This document shows positions 15,095-23,780 of a DNA stretch of 64,000 bases, piece by piece. The stretch is from Mucilaginibacter_A sp041088075. GTDB taxonomy: Bacteria > Bacteroidota > Bacteroidia > Sphingobacteriales > Sphingobacteriaceae. Below the pieces are notes generated by a model, which was not told where the DNA came from, did no database searches, and was given only the letters and a program-made list of their open reading frames with translations. The position numbers and the translations under genes are program-made. Numbering within the stretch: the first letter of the stretch is position 1; every line of letters starts with the position of its first letter. The stretch is from positions 24,377 through 88,376 of the forward strand of contig NZ_JBGCVY010000063.1 in assembly GCF_041088075.1 (NCBI RefSeq), written 5' to 3'.

Positions 15095-17650
15095 TTAGTT
15101 AAACGCCCCGCTTAAACTTTGTGCAATGGAAAAGTGGAAATGGCCTTTATTAGCTGCTGGCGCACCCGGTATTGCATCGAAACCGTAACCATAATCCAAG
15201 CCCAGCAAACCAAATATCGGCAGGAATATCCTTGCGCCAACACCGGCCGAGCGCCTTACGTTAAAAGGTGCAAAATCGTTAAACGAGTTCCAGGTATTTC
15301 CGCCTTCGGTAAAAGCCAACAAAAAGATGGTTGCCGATTGGCTGGCAATAACCGGATGCCGCAATTCCAACTGAAATTTATCAAAAATCGGGCTGCCGGA
15401 ACTGCTTGCAATATTTATGTTTGATCCGTTAGGCACAATTTGAAAGTCTTCGTAACCCCGCAAACCAATAATTTCCGAGCCTTGCAAAAACTGGTAACTC
15501 TGCATACCACTGCCGCCTAATTTAAAACGTTCGAAAGGCGATTGACCGACTGCTTTGTTGTACGAACTTAAAAAGCCAAATTGCGTTTGTGCTTTCAACA
15601 CCAGCTTGCCATAAACTTTTTGGAACCATTGCGCCTCGAACTTGGCTTTGTAATACTCTACAAAATGATAGCGTTCTTCGGGCGTTGCAATGGCATAATT
15701 TACATTATTGAACAAAGAATAGGGCGGCGTTAATTGTGCCGTTAAACGAATGTTAGAACCGGATGTCGGGTAAATTGGCGCATCCAACGAATAACGGCTG
15801 AATGTTTCGGTCAATTTAATGTTGATAGATTTTCCGTTTGCAAACAGGTAACCGGGATAATGATCTAAGTTATAGTGGTCAAAACTCAAGGTGTGGCTCA
15901 AGTTGAAATAATCGTCCGGCCATCTCAGTTGCTTGCCTATCGTTGCCGAAACACCATTGATCGTAATGCCATAATAATCTATATCACCTTTTTTACGTTG
16001 AAAACCAATAATATTCGAACCGTTTGACTGCAATTGTGTGTAAGCCGTTATACCAAAATTAACCGGCTTTTTACCGCCAAACCAAGGCTCGGAATACGTA
16101 AAAGAAAAATTCTGGTAGTTTTTGCCGTTTGCCTGGCCACGCAAACTTAATTTCTCGCCATCGCCTTTTGGCAATGGTTTGTAAGCTTTTAGGTTGAAGA
16201 TATTGCGCAACGAAAAGTTGTTGAATGTTAAACCCAACGTCCCGACAATACTGCCGCCGCCAAAACCACCGGAAAGCTCGATTTGATCGGAAGGTTTTTC
16301 TACCACATTGTATAAAATATCAACTGTCCCATCGTTCGGGTTGATGTTGGTTGGCCTTGGGTCAATCTTTTGCTCATCAAAATTACCTAACTGCGTAATG
16401 GCCTGTGTACTTCTTATAATGGCTTCTTTCGAAAATTTTTGGCCGGGCTTGGTACGGATTTCCCTGCGGATCACCTTGTCGTTGGTTACTTCGTTCCCTT
16501 TGATCACCACATTGTTGATCGTGTATTGCGGGCCTTCATAAACACGCAAATCCACATCAATGGTATCGTTGTGGATGCGTTTTTGAACAGGATCGGTTTG
16601 ATAAGTCAGATAACCATCGTTCAAATAAAGCGAAGAAATATCATCACCGTTTGACGAACCGCTTAAACGCTTGTTCAATTCCTCTTCGCTAAAAACATCG
16701 CCTTTTTTAATCCTCAAAAGCGTATTCAAGATCTTGCTTGGATACTTGGCATTTCCTGACCATACAATATCACCAAAATAATACTTCGGGCCTTCGTAAA
16801 CTTTGATTTTGATGTTTACCGTTTTATCGTCGTGTTTCCAAACCGAATCACTTAAAATCTCGGCATCGCGATAACCGTTGGCCTGCATTTTGGCAACCAG
16901 GGTTTGCTTGTCTTCTTCGTATTTGTCGCGCAAAAACTTCTTGGAACCAAAAACATTATACCATTTTTTCTCCCTGGTTTTTTTGAGGTATTTTTTCAGT
17001 TTGGCATCTTTAAAAGCACTGTTCCCTGTAAAAACAATACTGTTTACCTTAACTTTAGTCTTTTTATCTACAAAAGCATCCAGGATGAGGCTGTTTGCTT
17101 CGCCATTGTCCTTGCGTTGTTTAATGTCAACCGTTGCGTTGAGGTAACCTTTTTCGGCAAAATGCTTTTTGATAATCGCCGTGGTTGTATTGATCAGGTT
17201 TTCGTTTACAATTTTACCGGTTTTGTCTTTCAGTTTTTTCTGTATGTCTTCCACCTCGCCTTTGCGCAAACCTTTTATGTTCAGTTTTGAAAGGCGTGGG
17301 CGTTCTTTTACATTGATCTCAAAATTGATGGTATCGTTGCGCAACGTATATAATAATTTCACATCGTCAAACAATCCTTGCAGCCACAGGTTTTTAATCA
17401 CGTTGGAGGTTGCATCGCCCGGCACGGTTATTTTGTCGCCTTTGTTCAACTGGGAGATTTTGATCAGCACATCTTTGTCCAGGTACTGCGATCCGGTAAC
17501 GGTAACGGTGCCAACGGTCAATTCTTTCGGGTTAAGATAACTCAGGCTGTCTGCAGGCAAAATTGGTGTAGCCGTTTGCTGCCGGACTGCCTGTGCCAAA
17601 GCAACAGAAGAAAATGCACAAAAAATTATAGCTATAAAGTACCTGTTCAT
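15095..17650 (-). CDS. bamA: Outer-membrane protein assembly factor BamA
   Basis: An 851-residue Omp85 protein. Signal peptide MNRYFIAIIFCAFSSVALAQ is followed by five POTRA-like repeats to about residue 450 (for example VEDIQKKLKDKTGKIVNE and TNDKVIRREIRTKPGQKFS), then a beta barrel. GGFGGGSIVGTLGLTFNNFSLRN marks the barrel start (ELSGGFGGGSIVG). KLGGSGMQSYQFLQGSEIIGLRGYED contains the conserved lid-loop region (SEIIGLRGYED). It inserts beta-barrel proteins in the outer membrane. The C-terminus ends in Asn rather than the aromatic residue usual in Proteobacteria. It sits between uppS (upstream) and two skp genes (downstream), a conserved Bacteroidota cluster. Confidence 0.96.
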   Translation of the reverse strand: MNRYFIAIIFCAFSSVALAQAVRQQTATPILPADSLSYLNPKELTVGTVTVTGSQYLDKDVLIKISQLNKGDKITVPGDATSNVIKNLWLQGLFDDVKLLYTLRNDTINFEINVKERPRLSKLNIKGLRKGEVEDIQKKLKDKTGKIVNENLINTTTAIIKKHFAEKGYLNATVDIKQRKDNGEANSLILDAFVDKKTKVKVNSIVFTGNSAFKDAKLKKYLKKTREKKWYNVFGSKKFLRDKYEEDKQTLVAKMQANGYRDAEILSDSVWKHDDKTVNIKIKVYEGPKYYFGDIVWSGNAKYPSKILNTLLRIKKGDVFSEEELNKRLSGSSNGDDISSLYLNDGYLTYQTDPVQKRIHNDTIDVDLRVYEGPQYTINNVVIKGNEVTNDKVIRREIRTKPGQKFSKEAIIRSTQAITQLGNFDEQKIDPRPTNINPNDGTVDILYNVVEKPSDQIELSGGFGGGSIVGTLGLTFNNFSLRNIFNLKAYKPLPKGDGEKLSLRGQANGKNYQNFSFTYSEPWFGGKKPVNFGITAYTQLQSNGSNIIGFQRKKGDIDYYGITINGVSATIGKQLRWPDDYFNLSHTLSFDHYNLDHYPGYLFANGKSINIKLTETFSRYSLDAPIYPTSGSNIRLTAQLTPPYSLFNNVNYAIATPEERYHFVEYYKAKFEAQWFQKVYGKLVLKAQTQFGFLSSYNKAVGQSPFERFKLGGSGMQSYQFLQGSEIIGLRGYEDFQIVPNGSNINIASSSGSPIFDKFQLELRHPVIASQSATIFLLAFTEGGNTWNSFNDFAPFNVRRSAGVGARIFLPIFGLLGLDYGYGFDAIPGAPAANKGHFHFSIAQSLSGAFN

Positions 17651-17711
17651 TCGTAGGATTTGGAGGCTAAAGTAATTTAAACAGTTGTTAAAAAGTGTTA
17701 AACATCAAAAT

Positions 17712-18452
17712 TTAGTTCACTTGCTCGCTTGTCTTGCCAAAACGGCGTTCGCGGGTTTGGTAATCTAAAACGGCTTCAAACAGATCTTCTTTGCGGTAAT
17801 CGGGCCATAACTTTGCTGTAAAATAAAGTTCGGCATAAGCAATTTGCCATAACAAATAGTTGCTGATCCGGTATTCGCCGCTCGTTCTGATCAGCAGTTC
17901 CGGGTCTGGCATTTCAGAAGTATGTAGTTCTTTTGCAAACAGTTCTTCGTTGATGTCTGCTGCTTTCAGTTCGCCTTTTTCCACCTTTTCGGCCAGTTTT
18001 CGGGCTGCGCCTACAATTTCCCTTCTCGAACTGTAGCTTAAAGCCAGTGTTAAAATCAAACCTGTGTTGGCCGAAGTTTTATCAATGGCATTTTGCAGTT
18101 CCTGGTGGCACTTTCCGGGCAGCATGTCGAGATCGCCGATCGCATTTAAACGCACATTGTTTTCCATCAGTTTCTTGATTTCTTTGTTGATGGTGGAGAT
18201 CAGCAGTTCCATAATGGCGGTAACTTCGTATTTCGGCCGGTTCCAGTTTTCCGAAGAAAAAGTATATAAAGTTAAATAAGCAATGCCCAGTTCGCCCGCG
18301 CCTTCTACCACATCGCGCACCGCCAAAACACCGTTGTGGTGGCCAAACACGCGCAATTTGCCTTTGCCTTTTGCCCATCGCCCGTTGCCATCCATAATAA
18401 TAGCCACGTGTTTGGGCAATTTTGCTTTATCTATTTGTGCTCTGAAATCCAT
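17712..18452 (-). CDS. uppS: Isoprenyl transferase / undecaprenyl diphosphate synthase
   Basis: A 246-residue cis-prenyltransferase making the C55 carrier lipid for cell-wall and glycan synthesis. HVAIIMDGNGRWAKGKG carries the catalytic Asp (residue 21). SSENWNRPKYEV and RTSGEYRISNYLLWQIAYAELYF (RTSGEYRISNYLLWQ) are the remaining signature regions that bind the homoallylic substrate. The length is normal. It lies 62 bp upstream of bamA on the same strand. Its own 5' side is the 18.6-19.1 kb tandem array, so either its promoter is in the 150 bp between or transcription crosses the array. Confidence 0.96.
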   Translation of the reverse strand: MDFRAQIDKAKLPKHVAIIMDGNGRWAKGKGKLRVFGHHNGVLAVRDVVEGAGELGIAYLTLYTFSSENWNRPKYEVTAIMELLISTINKEIKKLMENNVRLNAIGDLDMLPGKCHQELQNAIDKTSANTGLILTLALSYSSRREIVGAARKLAEKVEKGELKAADINEELFAKELHTSEMPDPELLIRTSGEYRISNYLLWQIAYAELYFTAKLWPDYRKEDLFEAVLDYQTRERRFGKTSEQVN

Positions 18453-18601
18453 TGATCAGTTTCGTGCATTTAATATTGCAGGCCAATTTTTTATACTCAG
18501 GTTGAAGTTTGCCAAACTGTTTTTTGATAAAAAATTCAGGCTGCAAAGGTAAAATTAATCTTTAAATTATGGTGTTAGGGACGATTATCATTTTGAAACT
18601 G

Positions 18602-19085
18602 AAATTGAATTTGGCTGATGCTTCTTTTACCACCTAAAAATCAGTGCGCTTCCATCAAACGCTTCTAGCCCCAACAATCCAGATCTGGCCGATGCTTCTT
18701 TTACCACCTAAAAATCAGTGCGCTGCCACCAAACGCTTCTGGCCCTACAATTTCAAATTTGGCCGATGCTTCTTTTACCACCTAAAAATTAGTGCGCTTC
18801 CGTCAAACGCTTTCTGCCCCAACAATTTTAAATTTGCCCGATGCTTCTTTTACCACCTAAAAATTAGTGCGCTTCCATCAAACGCTTCTGGCCCAACAAT
18901 CTGAATTTGGCCGATGCTTCTTTTACCACCTAAAAATCAGTGCGCTTCCGTCAAACGCTTCTGGCTCTACAATCTGAATTTGGCCGATGCTTCTTTTACC
19001 ACCTAAAAATCAGTGCGCTTCCGTCAAACGCTTCTGGCTCTACAATCTGAATTTGTCCAATGCTTCTTTTACCGCCTAAAAATCA
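18602..19085. repeat. Tandem array, seven 73-75 bp units seeded by the dispersed motif
   Basis: Seven copies of ATGCTTCTTTTACC start at 18618, 18692, 18766, 18841, 18914, 18987 and 19060, spaced 74, 74, 75, 73, 73 and 73 bp. Each is followed by ACCTAAAAATYAGTGCGCTT, then a variable CCRTCAAACGCTTCTGG block and AATTTGGCCG-like spacer. The last unit is cut short and its CCTAAAAATCA supplies the TGA stop of the DUF6089 gene. Units differ at several positions, so the array is not newly made. It fills the 630-bp gap between uppS and the DUF6089 gene. Open frames across it are by-products of the periodicity, not genes. Confidence 0.95.
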
Positions 19086-19874
19086 TGGAGAAACAACCGG
19101 ACATTTCTGGCTCAAAAAGGTGTACGAAAGCGTTAGCCCGGTTATCATGTAAGTATCCCGCCTCAAATTTCCGCGTTGCGCACCGGGCGAACCGATGTAA
19201 ATGCCGGTTTTTTCGCCGGAACGGTCTGTTAAAATCCTTGAATCAACATTAACCAAACCTGCTTTTTCAGGATAATAACTGCTTACATCGTCCAGATAAT
19301 TGGTAAAAGCCGTGCGGTAGCCCAGCTCGATACCCAAATTCCAGCTTCCCGAAAAATTAACTTTTACACCAACGCCATAAGGAACACTTAAAGCATTGTA
19401 CGGATATTCTTTTTGCTGGCCTTCTGTTTTTAATGGCCGAAGCACATACGTATCGCCTTTGTAAACGGCTTTCGGGTTATAGTTTACCAAGGCCACACCG
19501 CCAAAAATATACGGTGTCCATCTTTTGATACTGATGCCCGAATAGTAATTAAAAAAGTTAAGCTCGCCAGTGAGCGATACTTCGTTTATGGGTGAAAAAA
19601 AGCTGAGGTTGCGGTTGCGCAATTGTGCGTTGGACGACAAGCTGTCGGCACCGCGGACCTTGCCATAAGTATAACCCAGCTTGGCCGAAAAATAACCGTT
19701 AAAGTTTCGCTTTACAGAAACACCGGCCGAAAAATCGGTAAATTTAAAAGGGTTCACCTCGTTGAAATCGCCCATGTAGCCAGACGAACCTGCAAAAATC
19801 CCCGGTTCCCAGGTTTGGGCAAAACAGGCCGAGGAAAGCAGCAGTAAAAGAAGCAAACCATAAAGTTTACGCAT
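19083..19874 (-). CDS. DUF6089-type outer-membrane beta-barrel protein
   Basis: The start at 19874 gives MRKLYGLLLLLLLSSACFAQ, a clean signal peptide, about 263 residues. The frame extends 13 codons further upstream but would overlap nadK. The mature part has alternating beta-strand patterns (GYFSAKLGYTYGKV, YIFGGVALVNYNPKA, WNLGIELGYRTAFTNYLDDVSS) typical of small porin-like barrels. Position between nadK and uppS/bamA is the usual place of the DUF6089 family in Bacteroidota; function is unknown. The stop codon lies inside the last unit of the tandem array, so the final residues (SQKCPVVSP) may have been changed by repeat expansion. Confidence 0.85.
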   Translation of the reverse strand: MRKLYGLLLLLLLSSACFAQTWEPGIFAGSSGYMGDFNEVNPFKFTDFSAGVSVKRNFNGYFSAKLGYTYGKVRGADSLSSNAQLRNRNLSFFSPINEVSLTGELNFFNYYSGISIKRWTPYIFGGVALVNYNPKAVYKGDTYVLRPLKTEGQQKEYPYNALSVPYGVGVKVNFSGSWNLGIELGYRTAFTNYLDDVSSYYPEKAGLVNVDSRILTDRSGEKTGIYIGSPGAQRGNLRRDTYMITGLTLSYTFLSQKCPVVSP

Positions 19875-19885
19875 CCGTATCAAAT

Positions 19886-20767
19886 TCAGTAATTGCGGGC
19901 ATCCAGTCCCCACATCAATTTGTTCCTTAACGTGGATAAATAACTTTCATTATTTAAGCGAACGAGATTAAAACCATAACCCGCTTTTCGGATGGTAAAA
20001 ACGCTCGAACTATCAATGGTCTCTGTTTTAGAATCGCAGGAAACCAGGTAGTTTGTGCTGCGGGTTTCTACTTTAAAAGTAAGCGTGTGGTCATCAGAAA
20101 TCACAATTGGGCGTACATTTAGGTTATGCGGAGAAATAGGCGTGATCACAAAATTGCCGGACTGCGGAAAAACGATCGGGCCGCCGCAGCTTAATGAATA
20201 AGCCGTAGAACCGGTTGGCGTAGAAACAATAATGCCGTCTCCCCAATAAGAATTTAAAAATTCGTCGTTCAAAAAAGCATGAATGGTGATCATGGCCGCA
20301 TTGTCGCGCTTATGGATGGTAATATCGTTTAAGGCGATATTGATATTTTTAAAAACCGGCGGGTTTGATTCCAACTCCAACAGCACTCTTTCGTCCAGCG
20401 TAAACTGCTTGTTTACCAAAGCTTTAATAGCTTCTTCAATGTCGTTTTTGTTGACGCTGGCCAAAAACCCAAGGCGGCCAAAATTGATACCGATAACCGG
20501 AATGCCAGAATCGCGAATGAGATCAACCGTACCTAAAATCGTTCCGTCTCCGCCCAACGTCAGCATTACATCTACAATGCCATTGATGTCTTCATAACTG
20601 CTAAAGTGGGCGTAGTTTTTCGAAAAATCCGGCTGCTCTGCTATAAAATAATACAAATCAATATGTACGAACACTTCCGAACCATATTTTTCCAGGCAAT
20701 CAAAAACTTCTTTGATAAAAGGAAATACAGTTGGATTTGAGGGTTTGCCGTAAACTGCAATCTTCAT
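19886..20767 (-). CDS. nadK: NAD kinase
   Basis: A 293-residue cytosolic enzyme phosphorylating NAD to NADP. The GGDGT motif is at residues 72-76 (LTLGGDGTILGT). It is followed by GINFGRLGFLA and the C-terminal domain pieces STPTGSTAYSLSCGGPIV and ISPHNLNVRPIV. The length is normal. It follows the CBS-domain gene by 8 bp and precedes the DUF6089 gene by 11 bp, so the three are co-transcribed. Confidence 0.96.
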   Translation of the reverse strand: MKIAVYGKPSNPTVFPFIKEVFDCLEKYGSEVFVHIDLYYFIAEQPDFSKNYAHFSSYEDINGIVDVMLTLGGDGTILGTVDLIRDSGIPVIGINFGRLGFLASVNKNDIEEAIKALVNKQFTLDERVLLELESNPPVFKNINIALNDITIHKRDNAAMITIHAFLNDEFLNSYWGDGIIVSTPTGSTAYSLSCGGPIVFPQSGNFVITPISPHNLNVRPIVISDDHTLTFKVETRSTNYLVSCDSKTETIDSSSVFTIRKAGYGFNLVRLNNESYLSTLRNKLMWGLDARNY

Positions 20768-20775
20768 TTTAGAAA

Positions 20776-21438
20776 TTATAGGTTGATGAAATTCATCAGT
20801 AATTCGTAGCGGTTCATAGAATCGTCGTCAACCTGGGCTTGGTTAAATACTGCTTTTATGGTGTAATCGTAGCGGATAAAGCTGGCCTGGATAGCAGAAA
20901 TGTCTTTTTTATTGATCTTTAAAGTAACTTCCAAACGGGTAGAATCAGCAAAAGAGCGGGTGTACGAACTCAATATCTGTGCTTTGTCCGATTCTACAAT
21001 CTGTGCCATTTGCGCCAAAGAATTGTCGCGGTTGTTCATCTCCAAAACGATAATGGCACCAGGCTCGTTGGCCGCAGTAAGGCTGGCAAAATAATTGTTT
21101 AAAGAATTGATATTGATTAAACCGAGATAATTGCTTTTTTGATCTAGCACCGGCAAAATGCTTAATTGCTGTGCGCTAAACATCCGGACAACATCATAAA
21201 CATGCTGGTTTTCGCGCACAAAAGTCTGCGCTTTCAGGATGGACAACGTATCCACCGTCCGGTCTTCATCGGTAATTTCGATCAGATCATCTTCGGCAAT
21301 CAGCCCCAAAAACAAATCTTCATCCACAACCGGCAGTTCGCTTACCCTGAATTCTTCCAGCAGTAGGTTAACTTTTTCGACCGTATCGGTAGGTTTTACC
21401 GGTGGGATGATGTCGGAAATCAGTTCGGCAGCAACCAT
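20776..21438 (-). CDS. CBS-domain pair protein
   Basis: A 220-residue soluble protein. Two CBS motifs occupy residues 1-125 (VEKVNLLLEEFRVSELPVVDE and VYDVVRMFSAQQLSILPVLD). The C-terminal 80 residues (IIVLEMNNRDNSLAQMAQIVESD) look like an ACT-type fold. CBS pairs bind adenine nucleotides, so it may sense AMP/ATP/NAD, which would fit its place 8 bp upstream of nadK, but that is inference. The stop of the upstream hydrolase gene (21440) is one base from this ATG. Confidence 0.86.
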   Translation of the reverse strand: MVAAELISDIIPPVKPTDTVEKVNLLLEEFRVSELPVVDEDLFLGLIAEDDLIEITDEDRTVDTLSILKAQTFVRENQHVYDVVRMFSAQQLSILPVLDQKSNYLGLININSLNNYFASLTAANEPGAIIVLEMNNRDNSLAQMAQIVESDKAQILSSYTRSFADSTRLEVTLKINKKDISAIQASFIRYDYTIKAVFNQAQVDDDSMNRYELLMNFINL

Positions 21439-21439
21439 A

Positions 21440-22201
21440 TTATGCTTTAATTTTTTCGAGAAAATCCTTTAACAATCGATTAAATTCCTGCGGCTGCTCC
21501 ATCATCGGCACATGGCCGCAATGTTCAACCCAGGTCAGGTCCGAATCAGGCAGCAGTTGGTTAAATTCTACCGCAACTTCCGGCGGCGTAATTTTATCGT
21601 TTTTGCCCCAAATTAAAGCAACAGGAATTTTAATTTTGTGTAAATCTTTTGCCATGTTATGCCGGATTGCTGATTTTGCCATCGCCAAAAGACGGATAAT
21701 TTTGTGGCGGTCGTTAACGGTTGCATAAATTTCATCAACCAGCTCTTTGGTTGCTGTTTTTGGGTCGTAAAAAGTGTGCTCTACCCTTTCTTTTATAAAC
21801 GAGTAGCTTTCCCTCTTCGGAAAAGAACCGCCAAAAGCGTTTTCGTACAGGCCGGAACTTCCTGCCAGCACCATCGAATTTAGCCTTTCGGGATGAGACA
21901 TGGCATAAATAAGCGCCACATGCCCGCCCAGCGAGTTGCCCAAAACACAAAAATTTTCCAGCTCTTTATACTTCACAAATTTATGGACGAATTTAGAAAG
22001 CGTTTTTACGCCCAGGGTCAGCAAAGGCAGTTCGTATATAGGCAGCATCGGGATGATGACCCGGTAATCTTTGCTAAACTCTTCGATCACGTATTCCCAA
22101 TTGCTCAACGCGCCCATCAAACCATGCAGCAGCAATAAAACCTCACCTTTGCCCTGTTCTATATATTTAAACCCTTTTTCTTCTTTTACCACAAACTCCA
22201 T
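21440..22201 (-). CDS. Alpha/beta-fold hydrolase
   Basis: The start at 22201 (MEFVVKEEKGF) is preferred; upstream in-frame residues look non-coding. About 253 residues. Visible catalytic pieces: oxyanion loop LLLLHGLMGALSNW, nucleophile elbow GNSLGGH (Ser), acid in IWGKNDKITPPEV, and His in EHCGHVPMMEQP. The substrate is unknown; it resembles MhpC/BioH-like esterases. It abuts the CBS gene and so probably heads the CBS-nadK-DUF6089 transcript. Confidence 0.88.
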   Translation of the reverse strand: MEFVVKEEKGFKYIEQGKGEVLLLLHGLMGALSNWEYVIEEFSKDYRVIIPMLPIYELPLLTLGVKTLSKFVHKFVKYKELENFCVLGNSLGGHVALIYAMSHPERLNSMVLAGSSGLYENAFGGSFPKRESYSFIKERVEHTFYDPKTATKELVDEIYATVNDRHKIIRLLAMAKSAIRHNMAKDLHKIKIPVALIWGKNDKITPPEVAVEFNQLLPDSDLTWVEHCGHVPMMEQPQEFNRLLKDFLEKIKA

Positions 22202-22329
22202 AAACGTTTTTTGAAAATAATGCTGCCATCGGAAAATAAAAACCAAAAAAGGCCAACGGTATAAAACCTGTTGTAACGGCTATAAAATTAGCTTTTTTAA
22301 AATGGCTTTCGGCCAACAACCTAATTATA

Positions 22330-22776
22330 TTATTGCAATAGCTGCTTTACAATTTCAGAAATTGTTTTGCCGTCGGCTTTTCCTGCCAGTTCTTTATTGG
22401 CGGCCCCCATTATTTTGCCCATGTCTTTTACCGATGTGGCACCTGTTTTTTTGATTACGTCCTGCAAGTAAGCCGTGATTTCTTCCCGGCCCATTTGCTG
22501 CGGCAAATACGCTTCGATCACCTGCATTTCTTCTTTTTCGATCCGGTACAAATCATCGCGGTTTTGCGATTGGTAAATTTCCGCGGATTCTTTGCGCTGT
22601 TTGATCAGCTTTTGCAACACTTTCAGTTCGGTTTCTTCGGAGATGTTTTCGGATGCGCCTTTTTCCGTTCGCGCCAGCAACAAAGCCGATTTAATGGCCC
22701 TCAAGCCGCGCAAACTGGTCTCGTCTTTTGCCAGCATCGCTTTTTTAATATCCTGGTCTATGGTTTCTATTAACAT
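22330..22776 (-). CDS. GatB/YqeY domain protein
   Basis: A 148-residue protein of the YqeY family, helical, related to the C-terminal tRNA-binding tail domain of GatB. Visible landmarks are KAMLAKDETSLRGLRAIKSAL, QKLIKQRKESAEIYQSQNRDDL and MGKIMGAANKELAGKADGKTISEIVKQLL (MGAANKELAGKADGK). The exact role is not settled in any organism I know of. The ATG (22774-22776) is formed by the end of a dispersed motif copy: ATAAAAGAAGCATG. Confidence 0.92.
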   Translation of the reverse strand: MLIETIDQDIKKAMLAKDETSLRGLRAIKSALLLARTEKGASENISEETELKVLQKLIKQRKESAEIYQSQNRDDLYRIEKEEMQVIEAYLPQQMGREEITAYLQDVIKKTGATSVKDMGKIMGAANKELAGKADGKTISEIVKQLLQ

Positions 22777-22930
22777 GCTTCTTTTATCAGTGTTTTTTTA
22801 GTGTTGATGTGTTTTGCCTACGCTCCAAATCCCCGCTCATATTAAAATGTATTTCTCCCCGGTTTATTGTTTTCTATCAACATGCTTCTTTTATCGGTAT
22901 ATTTTTAGTGTTGATATGGATTTCTAAAGA
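22775..22930 (+). repeat. Duplicated motif module upstream of the YqeY gene
   Basis: Two copies of ATGCTTCTTTTATC, at 22775 and 22882, each preceded by CTATYAAC and followed by TTTTTAGTGTTGATRTG, about 107 bp apart. Similarity beyond the motif shows that a longer unit was duplicated. Nothing else was recognised in the 22777-22957 gap. Confidence 0.75.
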
Positions 22931-22957
22931 ACTATACGCAACGCTCATACCTCAAAC

Positions 22958-23716
22958 CTACTTCCTCACAAACGTAACCGCATTTGCCTGCGCCGTTGGC
23001 ATAATGGTCAAATCGTTGATGTTGACGTGGGCCGGGCGCGAAACGATAAAATAAATGGTTTCGGCAATATCCATCGCGGCCAGCGGCGTAAAACCTTCGT
23101 AAACTTTTTTTGCCCTTTCGGCATCGCCATTAAACCGGACATTAGAAAATTCGGTTTCTACGGCACCGGGATTGATGGCCGAAACCTTAATCCCATGTTG
23201 CACTAAATCCAGCCGCATCCCTTTGTTCAAGGCATCAACCGCATGTTTGGTGGCGCAATAAACGTTTCCATTTGGGTAAACTTCTTTCCCGGCGATGGAA
23301 CCTAAATTAACGATATGCCCGTGGCCATTGGCAATCATCCAGTTGGAAACAATCTTGCTGGTGTACAACAAACCTTTGATATTGGTGTCAATCATCAAAT
23401 CCCAATCGTTGGTATCGCCGGCGTTGATCGGGTCCAAACCTTTGCTCAAACCGGCGTTGTTGATCAGCACGTCCACTTTTTTCCAGGCTTCGGGCAATTG
23501 TTCTAAATTTTGTGTAACCGAAGCTTTGTTGCGGATGTCGAAATTAGCTACCGCAACTTCCGTATTGTATTGGATGTTTAACGCGTTGGCCAGTTTTTCC
23601 AATTTTTCTGCACGGCGGCCGGTTAAAATCAAATTAAAACCTTCGCGGGCAAAAACGTGTGCGCAAGCTTCGCCAATGCCCGAACTGGCACCTGTGATCA
23701 ATGCAATTTTGTTCAT
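22958..23716 (-). CDS. SDR-family NAD(P)-dependent oxidoreductase
   Basis: A 252-residue classical short-chain dehydrogenase. TGASSGIGEACA (residues 8-19) binds the cofactor, with NNAGLS, a catalytic Ser in NLGSIAGKEVYPNGN, and YCATKHAVD containing the YxxxK pair. The RRAEKLE segment after beta-2 suggests NADP(H). It resembles serine/3-hydroxy acid dehydrogenases (YdfG-like); substrate assignment is tentative. A dispersed motif copy (ATACTTCTTTTAT) ends immediately before its ATG. Confidence 0.93.
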   Translation of the reverse strand: MNKIALITGASSGIGEACAHVFAREGFNLILTGRRAEKLEKLANALNIQYNTEVAVANFDIRNKASVTQNLEQLPEAWKKVDVLINNAGLSKGLDPINAGDTNDWDLMIDTNIKGLLYTSKIVSNWMIANGHGHIVNLGSIAGKEVYPNGNVYCATKHAVDALNKGMRLDLVQHGIKVSAINPGAVETEFSNVRFNGDAERAKKVYEGFTPLAAMDIAETIYFIVSRPAHVNINDLTIMPTAQANAVTFVRK

Positions 23717-23717
23717 A

Positions 23718-23729
23718 TAAAAGAAGTAT
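23718..23729 (-). repeat. Dispersed motif copy before the SDR start
   Basis: TAAAAGAAGTAT; in gene direction ATACTTCTTTTA lies one base upstream of the ATG. Confidence 0.75.
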
Positions 23730-23780
23730 TAACCAAAGCACAAATAAATGCTTTTGAGCCGAAATTGTGTTTTTTAATTT

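Noticed and set aside
18602..19085. CRISPR-like appearance of the regular array
   Set aside because: Spacers are similar to each other, no cas genes are near, and the repeated part is the dispersed motif found elsewhere.
18644..19252. Open frames of 79-86 codons running through the tandem array
   Set aside because: They arise because a 73-75 bp unit without stops repeats; the peptides just repeat the unit and have no start or codon signal.
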